A stretch of 64,000 nucleotides of DNA from Allobosea sp. WAO (GTDB lineage Bacteria; Pseudomonadota; Alphaproteobacteria; Rhizobiales; Beijerinckiaceae): positions 434,001 to 498,000 of the forward strand of contig NZ_JXTJ01000007.1 in the NCBI RefSeq assembly GCF_001509835.1. Direction: 5' to 3'. Positions 29,431 through 38,539 of the stretch are shown piece by piece. Every line of letters starts with the position of its first letter. Positions within the stretch are counted from its first letter, which is position 1. Position numbers and translations under genes: made by a program. Under the pieces are notes generated by a model. The model worked only from the letters and a program-made list of their open reading frames with translations. It did not search any database and had not been told where the DNA came from.

Positions 29431-29970
29431 CTATTCCGGCGGTTCCCTCTCGGCCGCGCCCAGTTCCTTCTGCATCAACATCTGGTCGAGCCAGCGCCCG
29501 TGCTTGTAGCCGACGGTGCGGGCGATGCCGATCAGGCTGAAGCCAGCGCGTTCGTGCAGGCGCCGCGAACCGATCGAGGCACCGTTGCCGTCACCGATCA
29601 CCGCGATCATCTGGCGAAAGCCGCGGGCCGTGCAGGCTTCGACGAGCGCGCCCAGCAGCGCACTGCCGATGCCGCCGCCCTGCGCCCCTGGAGCGACATA
29701 GATCGAGTTCTCGACCGTGGCGCGATAGGCCGGGCGCGGGCGATAGGCGCTGGCATAGGCATAGCCGAGGACGCGGCCACCGCGCTCGGCGACGAGGTAG
29801 GGATAGCCGCCTGCCACGATCGCCTCGAAGCGGCGGGTCAGCTCGGCGAGATCCGGCGGCTCGATCTCCCAGGAGGCGGTGCCGTGCAGCACCGCATGGG
29901 CGTAGATTTCGGCGATGGCGGGTAGATCGCCGGGGACGGCATCGCGGATGTAGAGATCGACCGGGGGCAT
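29431..29970 (-). CDS. GNAT N-acetyltransferase (Pat/YncA-like)
   Basis: A 179-residue GNAT enzyme with the acetyl-CoA pyrophosphate loop GAQGGGIGSALL near residue 95. The fold order IRDAVPGDLPAIAEIYAHAVLHGTASWE and the C-terminal GFSLIGIARTVGYKHGRWLD resembles phosphinothricin and methionine-sulfone acetyltransferases. Physiological substrate unknown; detoxification of amino-acid analogues is the usual suggestion for this group. Confidence 0.88.
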   Translation of the reverse strand: MPPVDLYIRDAVPGDLPAIAEIYAHAVLHGTASWEIEPPDLAELTRRFEAIVAGGYPYLVAERGGRVLGYAYASAYRPRPAYRATVENSIYVAPGAQGGGIGSALLGALVEACTARGFRQMIAVIGDGNGASIGSRRLHERAGFSLIGIARTVGYKHGRWLDQMLMQKELGAAEREPPE

Positions 29971-29996
29971 GCCGGCAGGATCGGGCGCGTGACGGC

Positions 29997-30028
29997 AAAA
30001 GAAAAGCCCCGGCTTTGCAGCCGGGGCT
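29997..30028 (-). terminator. Rho-independent terminator after the Bax-inhibitor-1 gene
   Basis: Ten perfect pairs (AGCCCCGGCT, loop TTGC) followed on the minus strand by TTTTCTTTT. It lies 28 bp past the stop of the gene at 30056-30829. Confidence 0.9.
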
Positions 30029-30055
30029 CGATATCTGCGCCTGGGCGCTCGATGC

Positions 30056-30829
30056 TTACTCGCGGTTGCCGAACAGCGAGAGCAGCATCTGGAACATGTT
30101 GATGAAGTTCAGGTAGAGCGACAGAGCGCCGTTCACCGAGAGCTTCGCAGCCGATTCCGGGTCCAGGTTCGAGTAGAGATACATCTCCTTCAGGCGCTGG
30201 GTGTCCCAGGCGGTCAGGCCGGCAAAGACCAGCACGCCGATCACCGAGATGCCGAAGGACAGGGCGCTCGAAGCCAGGAACAGGTTCACGACCGAGGCGA
30301 TCACCAGGCCGATCAGGCCCATGATCAGGAAGGAGCCCATGCCCGACAGCGACTTGCGGGTCGTGTAGCCGAACAGGCTGAGACCGGCGAAGGACGCCGC
30401 GGTGATGAAGAACACCTTGGCAATCGATTCACCCGTGAAGACCACGAAGATCGACGACATCGACACGCCCATCACCGCCGCGAAGGCGAAGAACATGGCG
30501 CGCGCGGTCGAGGAGCTCATGCTCTCGGCCTTGAACGAGAAGAACAGGATGAAGGCCAGCGGGGCCAGCATCACGACCCACTTCAGCGGGCTGAGATAGA
30601 GCGCCTGGCCGAGCGGCGTCAGCGCGTTGACCTTGCCCGTCGGCGAATAGCCGGCGATGGCGAGCATCGAGATGCCGATCGCGAACAGGCCGGTGATGGC
30701 CAGGCCAATCGTCATGTTGTTGTAGACGCCGAGCATGAACGAGCGCAGGCCCTGATCCATCTCGACGGCGCTGGTCTGCTGTGCGCGGCCCGCACCCCAG
30801 ACCGGAGCATTGCGGTCGAAGTTGCTCAT
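30056..30829 (-). CDS. Bax-inhibitor-1/YccA family inner-membrane protein
   Basis: A seven-helix membrane protein of the BI-1 (TMBIM) family; bacterial members include YccA, which modulates FtsH, and BsYetJ, a pH-sensitive calcium leak channel. The ATG at 30829 (MSNFDRNAPVWGAG) gives 257 residues. Helices begin near FMLGVYNNMTIGLAITGLF and end near LYLNFINMFQMLLSLFGNRE; the conserved acidic pore segment is in FAGLTAWDTQRLKEMY. It is monocistronic, with a recognisable promoter and terminator. Confidence 0.93.
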   Translation of the reverse strand: MSNFDRNAPVWGAGRAQQTSAVEMDQGLRSFMLGVYNNMTIGLAITGLFAIGISMLAIAGYSPTGKVNALTPLGQALYLSPLKWVVMLAPLAFILFFSFKAESMSSSTARAMFFAFAAVMGVSMSSIFVVFTGESIAKVFFITAASFAGLSLFGYTTRKSLSGMGSFLIMGLIGLVIASVVNLFLASSALSFGISVIGVLVFAGLTAWDTQRLKEMYLYSNLDPESAAKLSVNGALSLYLNFINMFQMLLSLFGNRE

Positions 30830-30915
30830 GCAGAAAGTTCCCCTGAAACCGTTGGCAAAGGCGGACATCGCCCTTGCGACAGCCACCATCGTCCACCTTC
30901 GTGGCGACAGTGCGG

Positions 30916-30944
30916 AATATGAGGGGGAATGCGCCGCCTTACAA
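30916..30944 (-). promoter_or_regulatory. Sigma-70-like promoter of the Bax-inhibitor-1 gene
   Basis: On the minus strand TTGTAA, 17 bases, CATATT. Transcription would start near 30909, leaving an 80-base leader. The rest of 30830-31048 shows no further feature. Confidence 0.5.
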
Positions 30945-31048
30945 GGGGCGGCCATGGTTAATCGGGCCGGTGCGATAGAACTGCGCCGGCGTTTCGATGC
31001 AACATTACCCTTTGTTCATGTTTACGCTGCGCCGCGGACGTAACGAAC

Positions 31049-33643
31049 TCATAAATTGCGTAGATGAGAAGCGGGCGCTTTCGAAAGTATCTGCAACGTC
31101 CCGATCAATCCGAACATGACGGTGACGGCGACCGCGGCAGTCGCAGCAAGAATTGCGCCCGTGGGGTCTGGAACAAACTCGATCTTCATCACTTGCGTAA
31201 CGACCCCCCAGCCGGCCGCCGCGCCGGCGACGAGCCCAAAAAGGGCGGAAACGACGCCGATGCCTGCGTATTCGAGGGCGTACGACGAAAGTATGAAGCG
31301 GCGGGTGGCGCCGAGGGTCTTCAGGATCATTGCGTCGTAGAGCCGCGCCCGCTGCCCGGCCGCCAGCGCCCCGGCCAGAACCAGCAGGCTCGCGACGATG
31401 GCGAGGCTCGAGGCGCCGCGAATCGCGCTGGCGAGCTGGGCGACGATGACATTCACCGCTTCCAGCGCGTCCTTGACCCGCACCGCCGTCACCGCCGGGA
31501 AGGAGATGGCGAGCTGGCGCATCAGGGCGGCGTCGCCCGTCGGAGAGGCGGCGTCGGTCACCGTCACGGTGGCGAGGTTGGTGTGGGGGGCGCCGGCGAA
31601 GGTGTTGGGCGAGAACACCATGACGAAATTGATGCCGAGCGAGCGCCACTCGATGTTGCGGAAGTTGCTGATCCGCGCGGTGATGTTGCGGCCGAGCACG
31701 TTGACGGTGAGCGTGTCGCCGAGCTTGAGGCCGAGGCCCTCGATGGCGCGGGCGTCGAAGGAGACCAAGGGCTCGCCCTTGTAGTCGGCCGGCCACCATT
31801 CCCCGGAGGCGAGGCGCGAGCCTTCCGGCATGGTCGCTGAATAGGTGATGCCGCGGTCGCCCTCGAGCACCCAGGCCATCTGCTCGCTCGCCTTGATCTG
31901 CTCGGCCGGCACGCCGTTCAGGCTGGTGATGCGGCCGCGCATCATCGGCACGCGCTCGACCGAGGCACCCGGGCGCTGCTTGGCAAGGAATTCGTCGAAG
32001 GCGCTGGCCTGGGCGTTGGGGATGTCGAGGAAGAAGAAGCTCGGTGCCGTCTTCGGCAGCGATTGGGTGAGCTGGCGCGTCAGGCTGACATCGATGAAGG
32101 CGAGCGCCGAGAGCAGCGCGACGCCGAGGCCGAGCGAGAGCACGAGCGAAGGCGTCAGTGCGCCCGGCCGGTAGATGTTGGCGAGCGCCATGCGCAGCGA
32201 CGGCCGGCGCGGCCGCGGCGTGCGCCGCGCCAGCGCCATCAGCCCCCAGGCGATCAGGCGCAGCAGCAGGAAGACCCCGCCGGCGACGCCGATATAGATC
32301 AGCGCAATGCGCCGCTCATAGGCGAAGACGAGCGCGACACCGACGAGGCCGACGAGCGCGGCGCCGAAGATGGCGAGATAGATCCAGCGCGGACGGCGCC
32401 GGTCGGGCTCGATCTGGTCGCGGAACAGTGCCGAGACCGGCACGTCATGGGCGCGACCGAGCGGGATGATGGCGAAGACGAGTGCGGTGAGCAGGCCGTA
32501 GAGCGCGGCGATGGCGAGCTCGCCCGGCGCGAGCGTTGCCTCGAAGGGCAAGGGCAGGCGGTCGGCCAGCGCATAACCCAGGGCGAAGGGCGCGGCTGCG
32601 CCGAGTGCGAGCCCGATGGCGATGCCGAAGGCGGCGACCAGCATGACCTCGGCGAGGTGGATGGTCACGACCCGGCCGCCGGTGGCGCCGAGTGCCTTCA
32701 GCGTGGCGAAGTCGAGCTTCTTGGCCTCGACGAAGCGGCGCACCGCATTGGCGACGCCGACGCCGCCGACCAATAGCGCAGTCAGGCCGACCAGCGTCAG
32801 GAACTGGGTGAAGCGCTCGATATTGCGCTGGAAGTTCGGCGCGGCGTTGGAGCGGGAGCGGATCTCCCAGCCGGCCTGCGACTGCTCGCGTGCAGCGTCG
32901 GCGAGGAGCTGATCGAGCGCGGCGTCGGAAGCGGCGTTCTCGGGCAGCGTCACCCGGGCGGTCCAGCGGACCAGGCTGCCGGGCTGCAGCAGGCCGGAGG
33001 CGCGCAGCGCGTCCTGCGAGAGCAAAAGGCGCGGGCCGAAGCCGACGCCGGCGGCGATCTTGTCGGGCTCGGAAACCAGATTGGCGCGCAATTGCACGCG
33101 GGCCGAGCCGATCTGGACGATGTCGCCGGGCTTGAGATCGAGCCGGCCGAACAGGACGGGATCGGCAATACCGCCGAATACGCCGTCGCGGGCTGCGAGC
33201 AGGTCCATGGCTGAGCCGGCAGGCTCGCTGCGCAACTCGCCGATGGTGGGATAGCTGCCGTCGACCGCCTTGATTTCGACCAGGGCCGAGCCCTTCTCGC
33301 CGGCATTGGCCATGCCGCGCAGGGTGGCGATGGTCGAGACGGCGCCATGGCGCTCGAGGAAGGCGCGTTCCTCCGGCGTCGGCTCGCGGTGGATCAGGCT
33401 GAAGGCGGCGTCGCCGCCGAGAATCCGCCTGCCCTCGCGGCCGAGCCCTTCGCTGAGGCCACGTGAGGCCGAGGAGACGGCGGCGATCGCCATGACGCCG
33501 AGCGCGAGGCAGGCGATGAAGACGCCGAAGCCGCGCAGGCCGCCGCGCAGATCGCGCCAGGCGAGGCGCAGAGCGAGCTTCAGTCCGGTGCCGCGCGGCG
33601 CCGGGACGGGGTCGGCCGCGGCCGGTTTGACGGGAGCATGCAT
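31049..33643 (-). CDS. YbbP-type ABC transporter permease (FtsX/MacB superfamily)
   Basis: An 864-residue permease with ten predicted membrane helices and two duplicated FtsX-type permease domains separated by periplasmic domains. Helix 1 is near residue 40 (GFGVFIACLALGVMAIAAV); the C-terminal FtsX bundle includes SLAIVASLLVLAGALAAGQRARLYDAMILKTLGATRRFI. Such proteins are mechanotransmitters or lipid/lipoprotein extractors rather than classical importers. The ATPase gene is two bases upstream and a GDSL esterase is divergent, the same arrangement as ybbP-ybbA-tesA of E. coli. Cargo unknown. Confidence 0.92.
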   Translation of the reverse strand: MHAPVKPAAADPVPAPRGTGLKLALRLAWRDLRGGLRGFGVFIACLALGVMAIAAVSSASRGLSEGLGREGRRILGGDAAFSLIHREPTPEERAFLERHGAVSTIATLRGMANAGEKGSALVEIKAVDGSYPTIGELRSEPAGSAMDLLAARDGVFGGIADPVLFGRLDLKPGDIVQIGSARVQLRANLVSEPDKIAAGVGFGPRLLLSQDALRASGLLQPGSLVRWTARVTLPENAASDAALDQLLADAAREQSQAGWEIRSRSNAAPNFQRNIERFTQFLTLVGLTALLVGGVGVANAVRRFVEAKKLDFATLKALGATGGRVVTIHLAEVMLVAAFGIAIGLALGAAAPFALGYALADRLPLPFEATLAPGELAIAALYGLLTALVFAIIPLGRAHDVPVSALFRDQIEPDRRRPRWIYLAIFGAALVGLVGVALVFAYERRIALIYIGVAGGVFLLLRLIAWGLMALARRTPRPRRPSLRMALANIYRPGALTPSLVLSLGLGVALLSALAFIDVSLTRQLTQSLPKTAPSFFFLDIPNAQASAFDEFLAKQRPGASVERVPMMRGRITSLNGVPAEQIKASEQMAWVLEGDRGITYSATMPEGSRLASGEWWPADYKGEPLVSFDARAIEGLGLKLGDTLTVNVLGRNITARISNFRNIEWRSLGINFVMVFSPNTFAGAPHTNLATVTVTDAASPTGDAALMRQLAISFPAVTAVRVKDALEAVNVIVAQLASAIRGASSLAIVASLLVLAGALAAGQRARLYDAMILKTLGATRRFILSSYALEYAGIGVVSALFGLVAGAAAGWGVVTQVMKIEFVPDPTGAILAATAAVAVTVMFGLIGTLQILSKAPASHLRNL

Positions 33644-33645
33644 GG

Positions 33646-34365
33646 TCAGGCCACCGGAGCCGTCTGCGGGGCGTCGGCCGGGGTCTCGATCCGGCCGGCG
33701 CGGAGCCTGACGGTCCGGTCGCAGGCGGCGGCGAGCGAGAGATCGTGGGTGACCAGCACCAGCGTGCCGCCGCGCTCGCGCCGCAGCCCGAAGATCAGGT
33801 CGACGATCGAACGCCCGGTCGCCTCGTCGAGATTGCCGGTCGGCTCGTCGGCGACGAGGATCGCCGGATCGGTCGCGACGGAGCGGGCGATGGCGACGCG
33901 CTGCTGCTCGCCGCCCGAGAGCTGGGCCGGGTAATGGTCCATGCGTTCGCCGAGGCCGACATTGCGCAGCTCGGCGCCGGCGCGCTCGAAGGCGTCGGCG
34001 GCGCCGGCGAGTTCGAGCGGCAGGGCGACGTTCTCGCGCGCCGTCATCGTCGGCACGAGGTGGAAGGACTGGAAGACGATGCCGATGCGTCGGCCGCGGA
34101 ACACGGCGAGCTCGTCCTCGCCGAGGGCGCCGAGATCCTGGCCGGCGACCTTGACGAGGCCGGAATCGGGCCGTTCCAGCCCGGCCATGGTCATCAGCAG
34201 GGTCGACTTGCCGGAGCCGGACGGGCCGGTAAGACCGGTCGCCTGGCCCTCCGCGATCGCCAGCGAGACGCCCTTCAGGATATGGACGCGGGCGGCGCCG
34301 CGCCCCAGACTGAGTTCGACGTCGCGCAATTCGATCGCCGAGGGGCCCTGCTCGCTCACCGCCAT
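33646..34365 (-). CDS. YbbA-type ABC transporter ATPase
   Basis: ATP-binding subunit partner of the adjacent permease, LolD/MacB-like class. Walker A GPSGSGKST near residue 52, Q-loop FQSFHLVPTMT, signature LSGGEQQRVAIARS, Walker B ILVADEPTGNLD and the H-loop VTHD. The ATG at 34365 gives 239 residues; the open frame further upstream overlaps the divergent esterase start. It is separated from the permease gene by two bases, so the two are one unit. Confidence 0.94.
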   Translation of the reverse strand: MAVSEQGPSAIELRDVELSLGRGAARVHILKGVSLAIAEGQATGLTGPSGSGKSTLLMTMAGLERPDSGLVKVAGQDLGALGEDELAVFRGRRIGIVFQSFHLVPTMTARENVALPLELAGAADAFERAGAELRNVGLGERMDHYPAQLSGGEQQRVAIARSVATDPAILVADEPTGNLDEATGRSIVDLIFGLRRERGGTLVLVTHDLSLAAACDRTVRLRAGRIETPADAPQTAPVA

Positions 34366-34435
34366 GTTTCCGCTCTCATCCCATCCGATGCCGCTCCCAC
34401 GCGCCGCTTCCGGAGCCGAAGGAGAAAGACCCGCC

Positions 34436-35152
34436 ATGACCGTTGCCTGCAAGGCCGGGGCCGCCAACCGATATGGGCGCTCCGGCGCCCGAATCCAGCC
34501 ATTGCGCGGATTTTGGGCCGCGGCCCTGATGTTCGCCTTCGTTTTGGGTTTTCACGCCATGACCACGCCGCTCCAGTCCCAGACGCCGCCGCTGAAGCTC
34601 GTCGCGCTCGGCGACAGCCTGACGGCCGGCTACAATCTTCCCGGCAGCGCCGCCTTCCCCGCCGTGCTGGAGAAGCTGCTGCGCGAGAAGGGAATTTCCG
34701 TCGAGATCGCCAATGCCGGCGTCTCCGGCGACACCTCGCAGGGCGGGCTCGAGCGGCTCGACTGGTCGGTGCCCGACGGAACGGACGGGGTCATCCTCGA
34801 GCTCGGGGCGAACGATGCGCTGCGCGGCATCGATCCGGCGGTGGCGGAGAAGGCGCTTGACGCGATCGTGACCAGGCTCAAGGCACGCGGCATCCCGGTG
34901 CTGCTCGCCGGCATGTATGCGCCGCGCAATCTCGGCAGCGACTATGCGACGCGCTTCGACGGCCTCTATCCCCGCCTCGCCGAGAAGCATGGCCTCATCC
35001 TCTATCCATTCTTTCTGGACGGAATCGCCGGCGACCGGGTATTGAACCAGCCCGATCTGCTACACCCGACGGCGGAAGGCGTGCGCGTCATCGCGACGCG
35101 CATCCTGCCGACGGTGGAGCGGTTCCTCGCCACCTTGCGCCCGCGCTCCTGA
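34436..35152 (+). CDS. GDSL/SGNH esterase (TesA-like arylesterase)
   Basis: A secreted or periplasmic SGNH hydrolase of 238 residues. An N-terminal hydrophobic segment (FWAAALMFAFVLGFHA) is a signal peptide or anchor. Block I is GDSLTAGYN with the nucleophile serine, block III is GANDALRG and block V is DLLHPTAEG with the catalytic Asp and His. The family acts on acyl and aryl esters and lysophospholipids. It is divergent from the YbbA/YbbP-type transporter, as tesA is in E. coli, which hints at a shared lipid-related role. AAGGAG precedes the ATG at 34436. Confidence 0.92.
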   Translation: MTVACKAGAANRYGRSGARIQPLRGFWAAALMFAFVLGFHAMTTPLQSQTPPLKLVALGDSLTAGYNLPGSAAFPAVLEKLLREKGISVEIANAGVSGDTSQGGLERLDWSVPDGTDGVILELGANDALRGIDPAVAEKALDAIVTRLKARGIPVLLAGMYAPRNLGSDYATRFDGLYPRLAEKHGLILYPFFLDGIAGDRVLNQPDLLHPTAEGVRVIATRILPTVERFLATLRPRS

Positions 35153-35225
35153 GCGCAGGCGCCTTCCGCCTCATCCTACCCTGTCCGCGGCGCGCAAGGC
35201 GCGTCCGTCTCCGGAGCCTTGCGTC

Positions 35226-36281
35226 ATGGAATACCGTCAACTCGGCCGCACCGATCTCAAGGTCTCGGCGATCTGCCTGGGCACCATGACCTGGGGCCAG
35301 CAGAACACCGAGGCCGAAGGCCATGAGCAGATGGACTATGCGCTCGACCAGGGCGTGAACTTCTTCGATACCGCCGAGCTGTACTCGATCCCGCCCAAGC
35401 CGGAGACGCAAGGCGCGACCGAGCGGATCATCGGCAGCTGGTTCAAGGCGCGCGGCAATCGCGACAAGGTGATCCTCGCCTCGAAGGTGATCGGCCGCTC
35501 GGCCAATGACTGGTTCCGCGACGACAAGGGGCCGACGCGGGTCAACCGCCGGCAGATCGAGGAAGCGGTCGACAAGAGCCTGAAGCGGCTGCAGACCGAC
35601 TATATCGACCTTTACCAGATCCATTTCCCCGACCGGCCGATGGCCTGGGGCTCGAACCCGACCCGCTTCGGCAAGGCCGCCTTCGAACCGGCGGCGGACG
35701 AGACGCCGATCGCCGAGCAGCTCGACGCCTTCGCCGACCTCGTGAAGGCCGGCAAGATCCGCCATCTCGGCCTTTCCAACGAGAGCGGCTGGGGCACGAT
35801 GCGTTTCGTCGCCGAGGCGGGGCAGAACGGGCGCCCGCGCGTCCAGTCGATCCAGAACGCCTACAACCTCCTTAACCGCACCTTCGAGACGGCGCTGGCC
35901 GAGATCGCGCTGCGCGAGCAGGTCGGCCTGCTGGCCTATTCGCCGCTGGCGCAGGGTTACCTCACCGGAAAGTACCTCGATGGTGCCCGCCCTGCCGGCG
36001 CGCGCTCCACCTTGTTCGCCCGCGGCCAGCGTTACGAGACTGTTGGCGCCGAGGAAGCGATCAGGGCCTATATCGGCTTGGCCCGCGAAGCCGGGCTCGA
36101 TCCGGCGCAGATGGCGCTTGCCTTCGTCACCTCGCGCTGCTTCGTCACCTCCAACATCATCGGCGCGACCAGCATGGCGCAGTTGAAGACCGCGATCGGC
36201 TCGGCCGCGGTGACGCTTTCCGCCGAACTCGAAGCGAAAATCGACGCCGTCCACCAGCGCTTCGGCAATCCCTGCCCGTAA
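35226..36281 (+). CDS. Tas-like aldo/keto reductase
   Basis: A 351-residue NADPH-dependent aldo/keto reductase of the Tas type. The catalytic tetrad can be placed: Asp and Tyr in FFDTAELYS, Lys in VILASKVIG, His in LYQIHFPD. The C-terminal NADP-binding segment is FVTSNIIGATSMAQLKTAI. The substrate is not evident. It stands alone between the esterase and a repeat-containing gap. Confidence 0.93.
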   Translation: MEYRQLGRTDLKVSAICLGTMTWGQQNTEAEGHEQMDYALDQGVNFFDTAELYSIPPKPETQGATERIIGSWFKARGNRDKVILASKVIGRSANDWFRDDKGPTRVNRRQIEEAVDKSLKRLQTDYIDLYQIHFPDRPMAWGSNPTRFGKAAFEPAADETPIAEQLDAFADLVKAGKIRHLGLSNESGWGTMRFVAEAGQNGRPRVQSIQNAYNLLNRTFETALAEIALREQVGLLAYSPLAQGYLTGKYLDGARPAGARSTLFARGQRYETVGAEEAIRAYIGLAREAGLDPAQMALAFVTSRCFVTSNIIGATSMAQLKTAIGSAAVTLSAELEAKIDAVHQRFGNPCP

Positions 36282-36334
36282 GCGGCGCGCCTTTCCCGGC
36301 CGAAACCACGCGGAGAGCCGGGAATTTCCGAATG

Positions 36335-36366
36335 AGAGATGCTCGGGCCTGGCCCGAGCATGACGA
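36335..36366. repeat. Dispersed palindrome, ATGCTCGGG...CCCGAGCAT type
   Basis: The palindrome ATGCTCGGGC-CT-GGCCCGAGCAT (arms at 36339-36348 and 36352-36361, slightly overlapping loop) with flanking GAGAG and GACGA. A second copy of the core is at 42051-42079. It probably ends the aldo/keto reductase transcript, though it has no U-run. Confidence 0.6.
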
Positions 36367-36452
36367 ACACTTGTGAGCCGGCTTGCCGGTTGCGTCCGGC
36401 AATGCGAGGCTTCGTCTCGCCAGAGTCACAAACGCTTGGCACTGATAGGGCT

Positions 36453-37031
36453 ATGCCGCGGCTTTTCACTGCCCTGGAGATTCCCGCCGAGGTCGCCTCG
36501 GCCCTGACGCTGCATCGCGGTGGGCTGATCGGTGCGCGCTGGATCGAGCCGGCCGACTACCACATCACCCTGCGCTTTCTCGGCGATATCGACCGGCGCA
36601 TGGCCCATGACGTCGACAGCTTCCTGCACGACGTCCAAGCGCCGCCGCTGACGATCACGCTCGACCAGCTCGGCAGCTTCGGTGGCGACCGGCCGCGCGC
36701 CGTGTTCGCGCGGGTCCAGCCGACGCCGCAGCTCAGCGAATTGCAGGCCGATCTGGAACGGTTGATGCGCCGTCTCGGACTGCCGGCCGAAGGCCGCAAG
36801 TTCCTGCCGCACGTCACGCTGGCCCGCCTGCGCGACGTCTCGCCGCTCGATGTCGCGCATTATCTCGCGACCCATCCGATCGTGCGGCCGATCAGCTTCA
36901 CGTCGCGTCGCGTCGCCCTGTTCTCCTCGCGTGAATCGATCGGCGGCGGTCCTTATGTGCTGGAGGCGGCCTACCCGCTTGGCCCGGCCTATCCGAACCG
37001 GCCGAGCCGCGCGGCTTCCGAGCGGAGGTGA
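36453..37031 (+). CDS. thpR: RNA 2',3'-cyclic phosphodiesterase (2H family, ThpR/LigT)
   Basis: A 192-residue 2H phosphoesterase that opens RNA 2',3'-cyclic phosphates. The two signature motifs are HITLRFLGD and HVTLARL, each giving a catalytic His and Thr. The ATG at 36453 fits the family N-terminus ([18 protein letters not shown]). It is one base upstream of the pterin dehydratase gene and probably co-transcribed with it. Confidence 0.93.
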   Translation: MPRLFTALEIPAEVASALTLHRGGLIGARWIEPADYHITLRFLGDIDRRMAHDVDSFLHDVQAPPLTITLDQLGSFGGDRPRAVFARVQPTPQLSELQADLERLMRRLGLPAEGRKFLPHVTLARLRDVSPLDVAHYLATHPIVRPISFTSRRVALFSSRESIGGGPYVLEAAYPLGPAYPNRPSRAASERR

Positions 37032-37032
37032 G

Positions 37033-37335
37033 ATGATGAACGATCGGCCCAAGCGTCTCAGCCCCGAGGCGCGGCAGGAAGCGCTGGCGGTCCTCGCCGG
37101 CTGGAAGCTGGCCGAGGGCCGGGAGGCGATCAGCCGGCGCTACGTCTTCCGCGACTTCAGCGAGGCCTTCGGCTGGATGAGCCGCGTCGCGCTGCTGGCC
37201 GAGAAGATGGACCACCATCCGGAATGGTCGAATGTCTACAAGACGGTCGAGGTGACGCTCGCGACCCATGACGCCGGCGGTCTGACCGAACTCGACATCA
37301 GGATGGCGCGCGCCATGGACGCGATGGCGGGCTGA
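37033..37335 (+). CDS. phhB: Pterin-4a-carbinolamine dehydratase
   Basis: A 100-residue dehydratase of tetrahydropterin recycling, also reported as a moonlighting cofactor. The active-site motif [24 protein letters not shown] and the C-terminal [14 protein letters not shown] are typical. No phenylalanine hydroxylase gene is near, so the role here is open. A start at 37033 or 37036 is possible (two adjacent ATG codons). Confidence 0.94.
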   Translation: MMNDRPKRLSPEARQEALAVLAGWKLAEGREAISRRYVFRDFSEAFGWMSRVALLAEKMDHHPEWSNVYKTVEVTLATHDAGGLTELDIRMARAMDAMAG

Positions 37336-37348
37336 GGGGAGCCGCCGG

Positions 37349-38518
37349 TCAATCAGATTGCCGGCCTGCTTTCAGCCAGCGGCGGACCCAGGCGGTAGGT
37401 AGACGCTTCGCCAGGGCTCTGAAGGCCGGGCGCAGGCGCGGCAACGCCAATTTGCAAACGAGACGACCGCGCCAGCTCAACGGCATGGCGAGATCGTAGA
37501 CGGCGACCGTTCCATCGGCGTGCTCGAGCTTGTAGGGATCGGCCGGCGCGAGCAGGTCGAAGACGGTGCTGCCGCGTGCTTTGGCTCCGGCGAAGGCCTG
37601 ATGGATCAGGACGCGGCCGATGCCCTCGCGCTCGAAATCGGGATCGCTGGCGATGACATGGCCGAAGCTGCGGCCCATGCAGTCGAAGGAGATATCTATC
37701 CCGATCGGGCGACCGGCACTGGTGATGGTCGAAAGCCGCAGGCCCGCCTCGTCCGCCGCGTCGCTGGCGAGGGCGGTGAAGAAATCCTGGAAGCGCGGAT
37801 CGGCGACCGTCGGGGCGAGAATGCCGTGCCGGGCGAGGGCGCGGCGCTTCATCGCCACCGCTGTCATTGCCAGCGCGCCCGCCTCGGCGCCCGGCGTCAG
37901 GGCGCCGAAGCCGAGCTCGCCGCGCTCGGCGAGGCGGCGCAGGCGGCGGCGGTAGTTCGAGCGCTCGCGAGCCGGATAGGCCATGCTCGGACCTTCGGCC
38001 GATACGCGCTGCGCGAGGTCGGCGAAGGGCGCGTCCTGCCGCTGCACCAGCAGCGCCGTGTTGGATCGGGAAAGGGCCGCATCGGCCCGTAGTTGGCGGA
38101 TCTCGAAGAGGTCGGCGCCGAGCCGGTCGAGCGCGTCCCAGCCGGCATCGAGCCAGCGCGGTCTATCCGGACCCGGCTCGACCAGGACATCGCCGAACTG
38201 GGCGACCGGTGCTCCCATGAGTTGTACGATGTCGAGGCCGAGACTGCGTCTGCGCACCAGCGGCCAGAGCATCACCAGCCTGCCTTCGCTTCGCCCGGCG
38301 AGGATGCAGATGCGGCTCCTCACATCGAGATAATGGTCGCACCAGTGCCGCAGGAAGGCATGGCGCAGGAAGAGCTGCTGCGGCATGCCGGCGCGGGCGA
38401 AAAGGTCGTCCCATTCCGGCTTCAGCGCCTCGAAGGCGGCGCGATCTGTCAGGACTTCGAGCGCGAGCGGCGCCATGACGGCATCGCCAGTGGGACGCCG
38501 GATTCCGGCCTCCGCCAT
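37349..38518 (-). CDS. CelD/BcsL-like GNAT-fold acyltransferase
   Basis: A 389-residue protein with the CelD-like double-GNAT layout: an N-terminal WDDLFARAG...QQLFLRHAFLRHWCDHY region and a C-terminal acetyltransferase_6 part (RLSTITSAGRPIGIDISFDCMGRSFGHVIASDPDFEREGIGRVLIHQAF). Homologues are linked to polysaccharide synthesis or peptidyl transfer (FemAB-like). A GTG start at 38536 is possible. It is just downstream of the DUF6875-like gene on the same strand, so the two are probably expressed together. Substrate unknown. Confidence 0.78.
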   Translation of the reverse strand: MAEAGIRRPTGDAVMAPLALEVLTDRAAFEALKPEWDDLFARAGMPQQLFLRHAFLRHWCDHYLDVRSRICILAGRSEGRLVMLWPLVRRRSLGLDIVQLMGAPVAQFGDVLVEPGPDRPRWLDAGWDALDRLGADLFEIRQLRADAALSRSNTALLVQRQDAPFADLAQRVSAEGPSMAYPARERSNYRRRLRRLAERGELGFGALTPGAEAGALAMTAVAMKRRALARHGILAPTVADPRFQDFFTALASDAADEAGLRLSTITSAGRPIGIDISFDCMGRSFGHVIASDPDFEREGIGRVLIHQAFAGAKARGSTVFDLLAPADPYKLEHADGTVAVYDLAMPLSWRGRLVCKLALPRLRPAFRALAKRLPTAWVRRWLKAGRQSD

Positions 38519-38539
38519 CGCAGTGCTCGCCAGCACGGC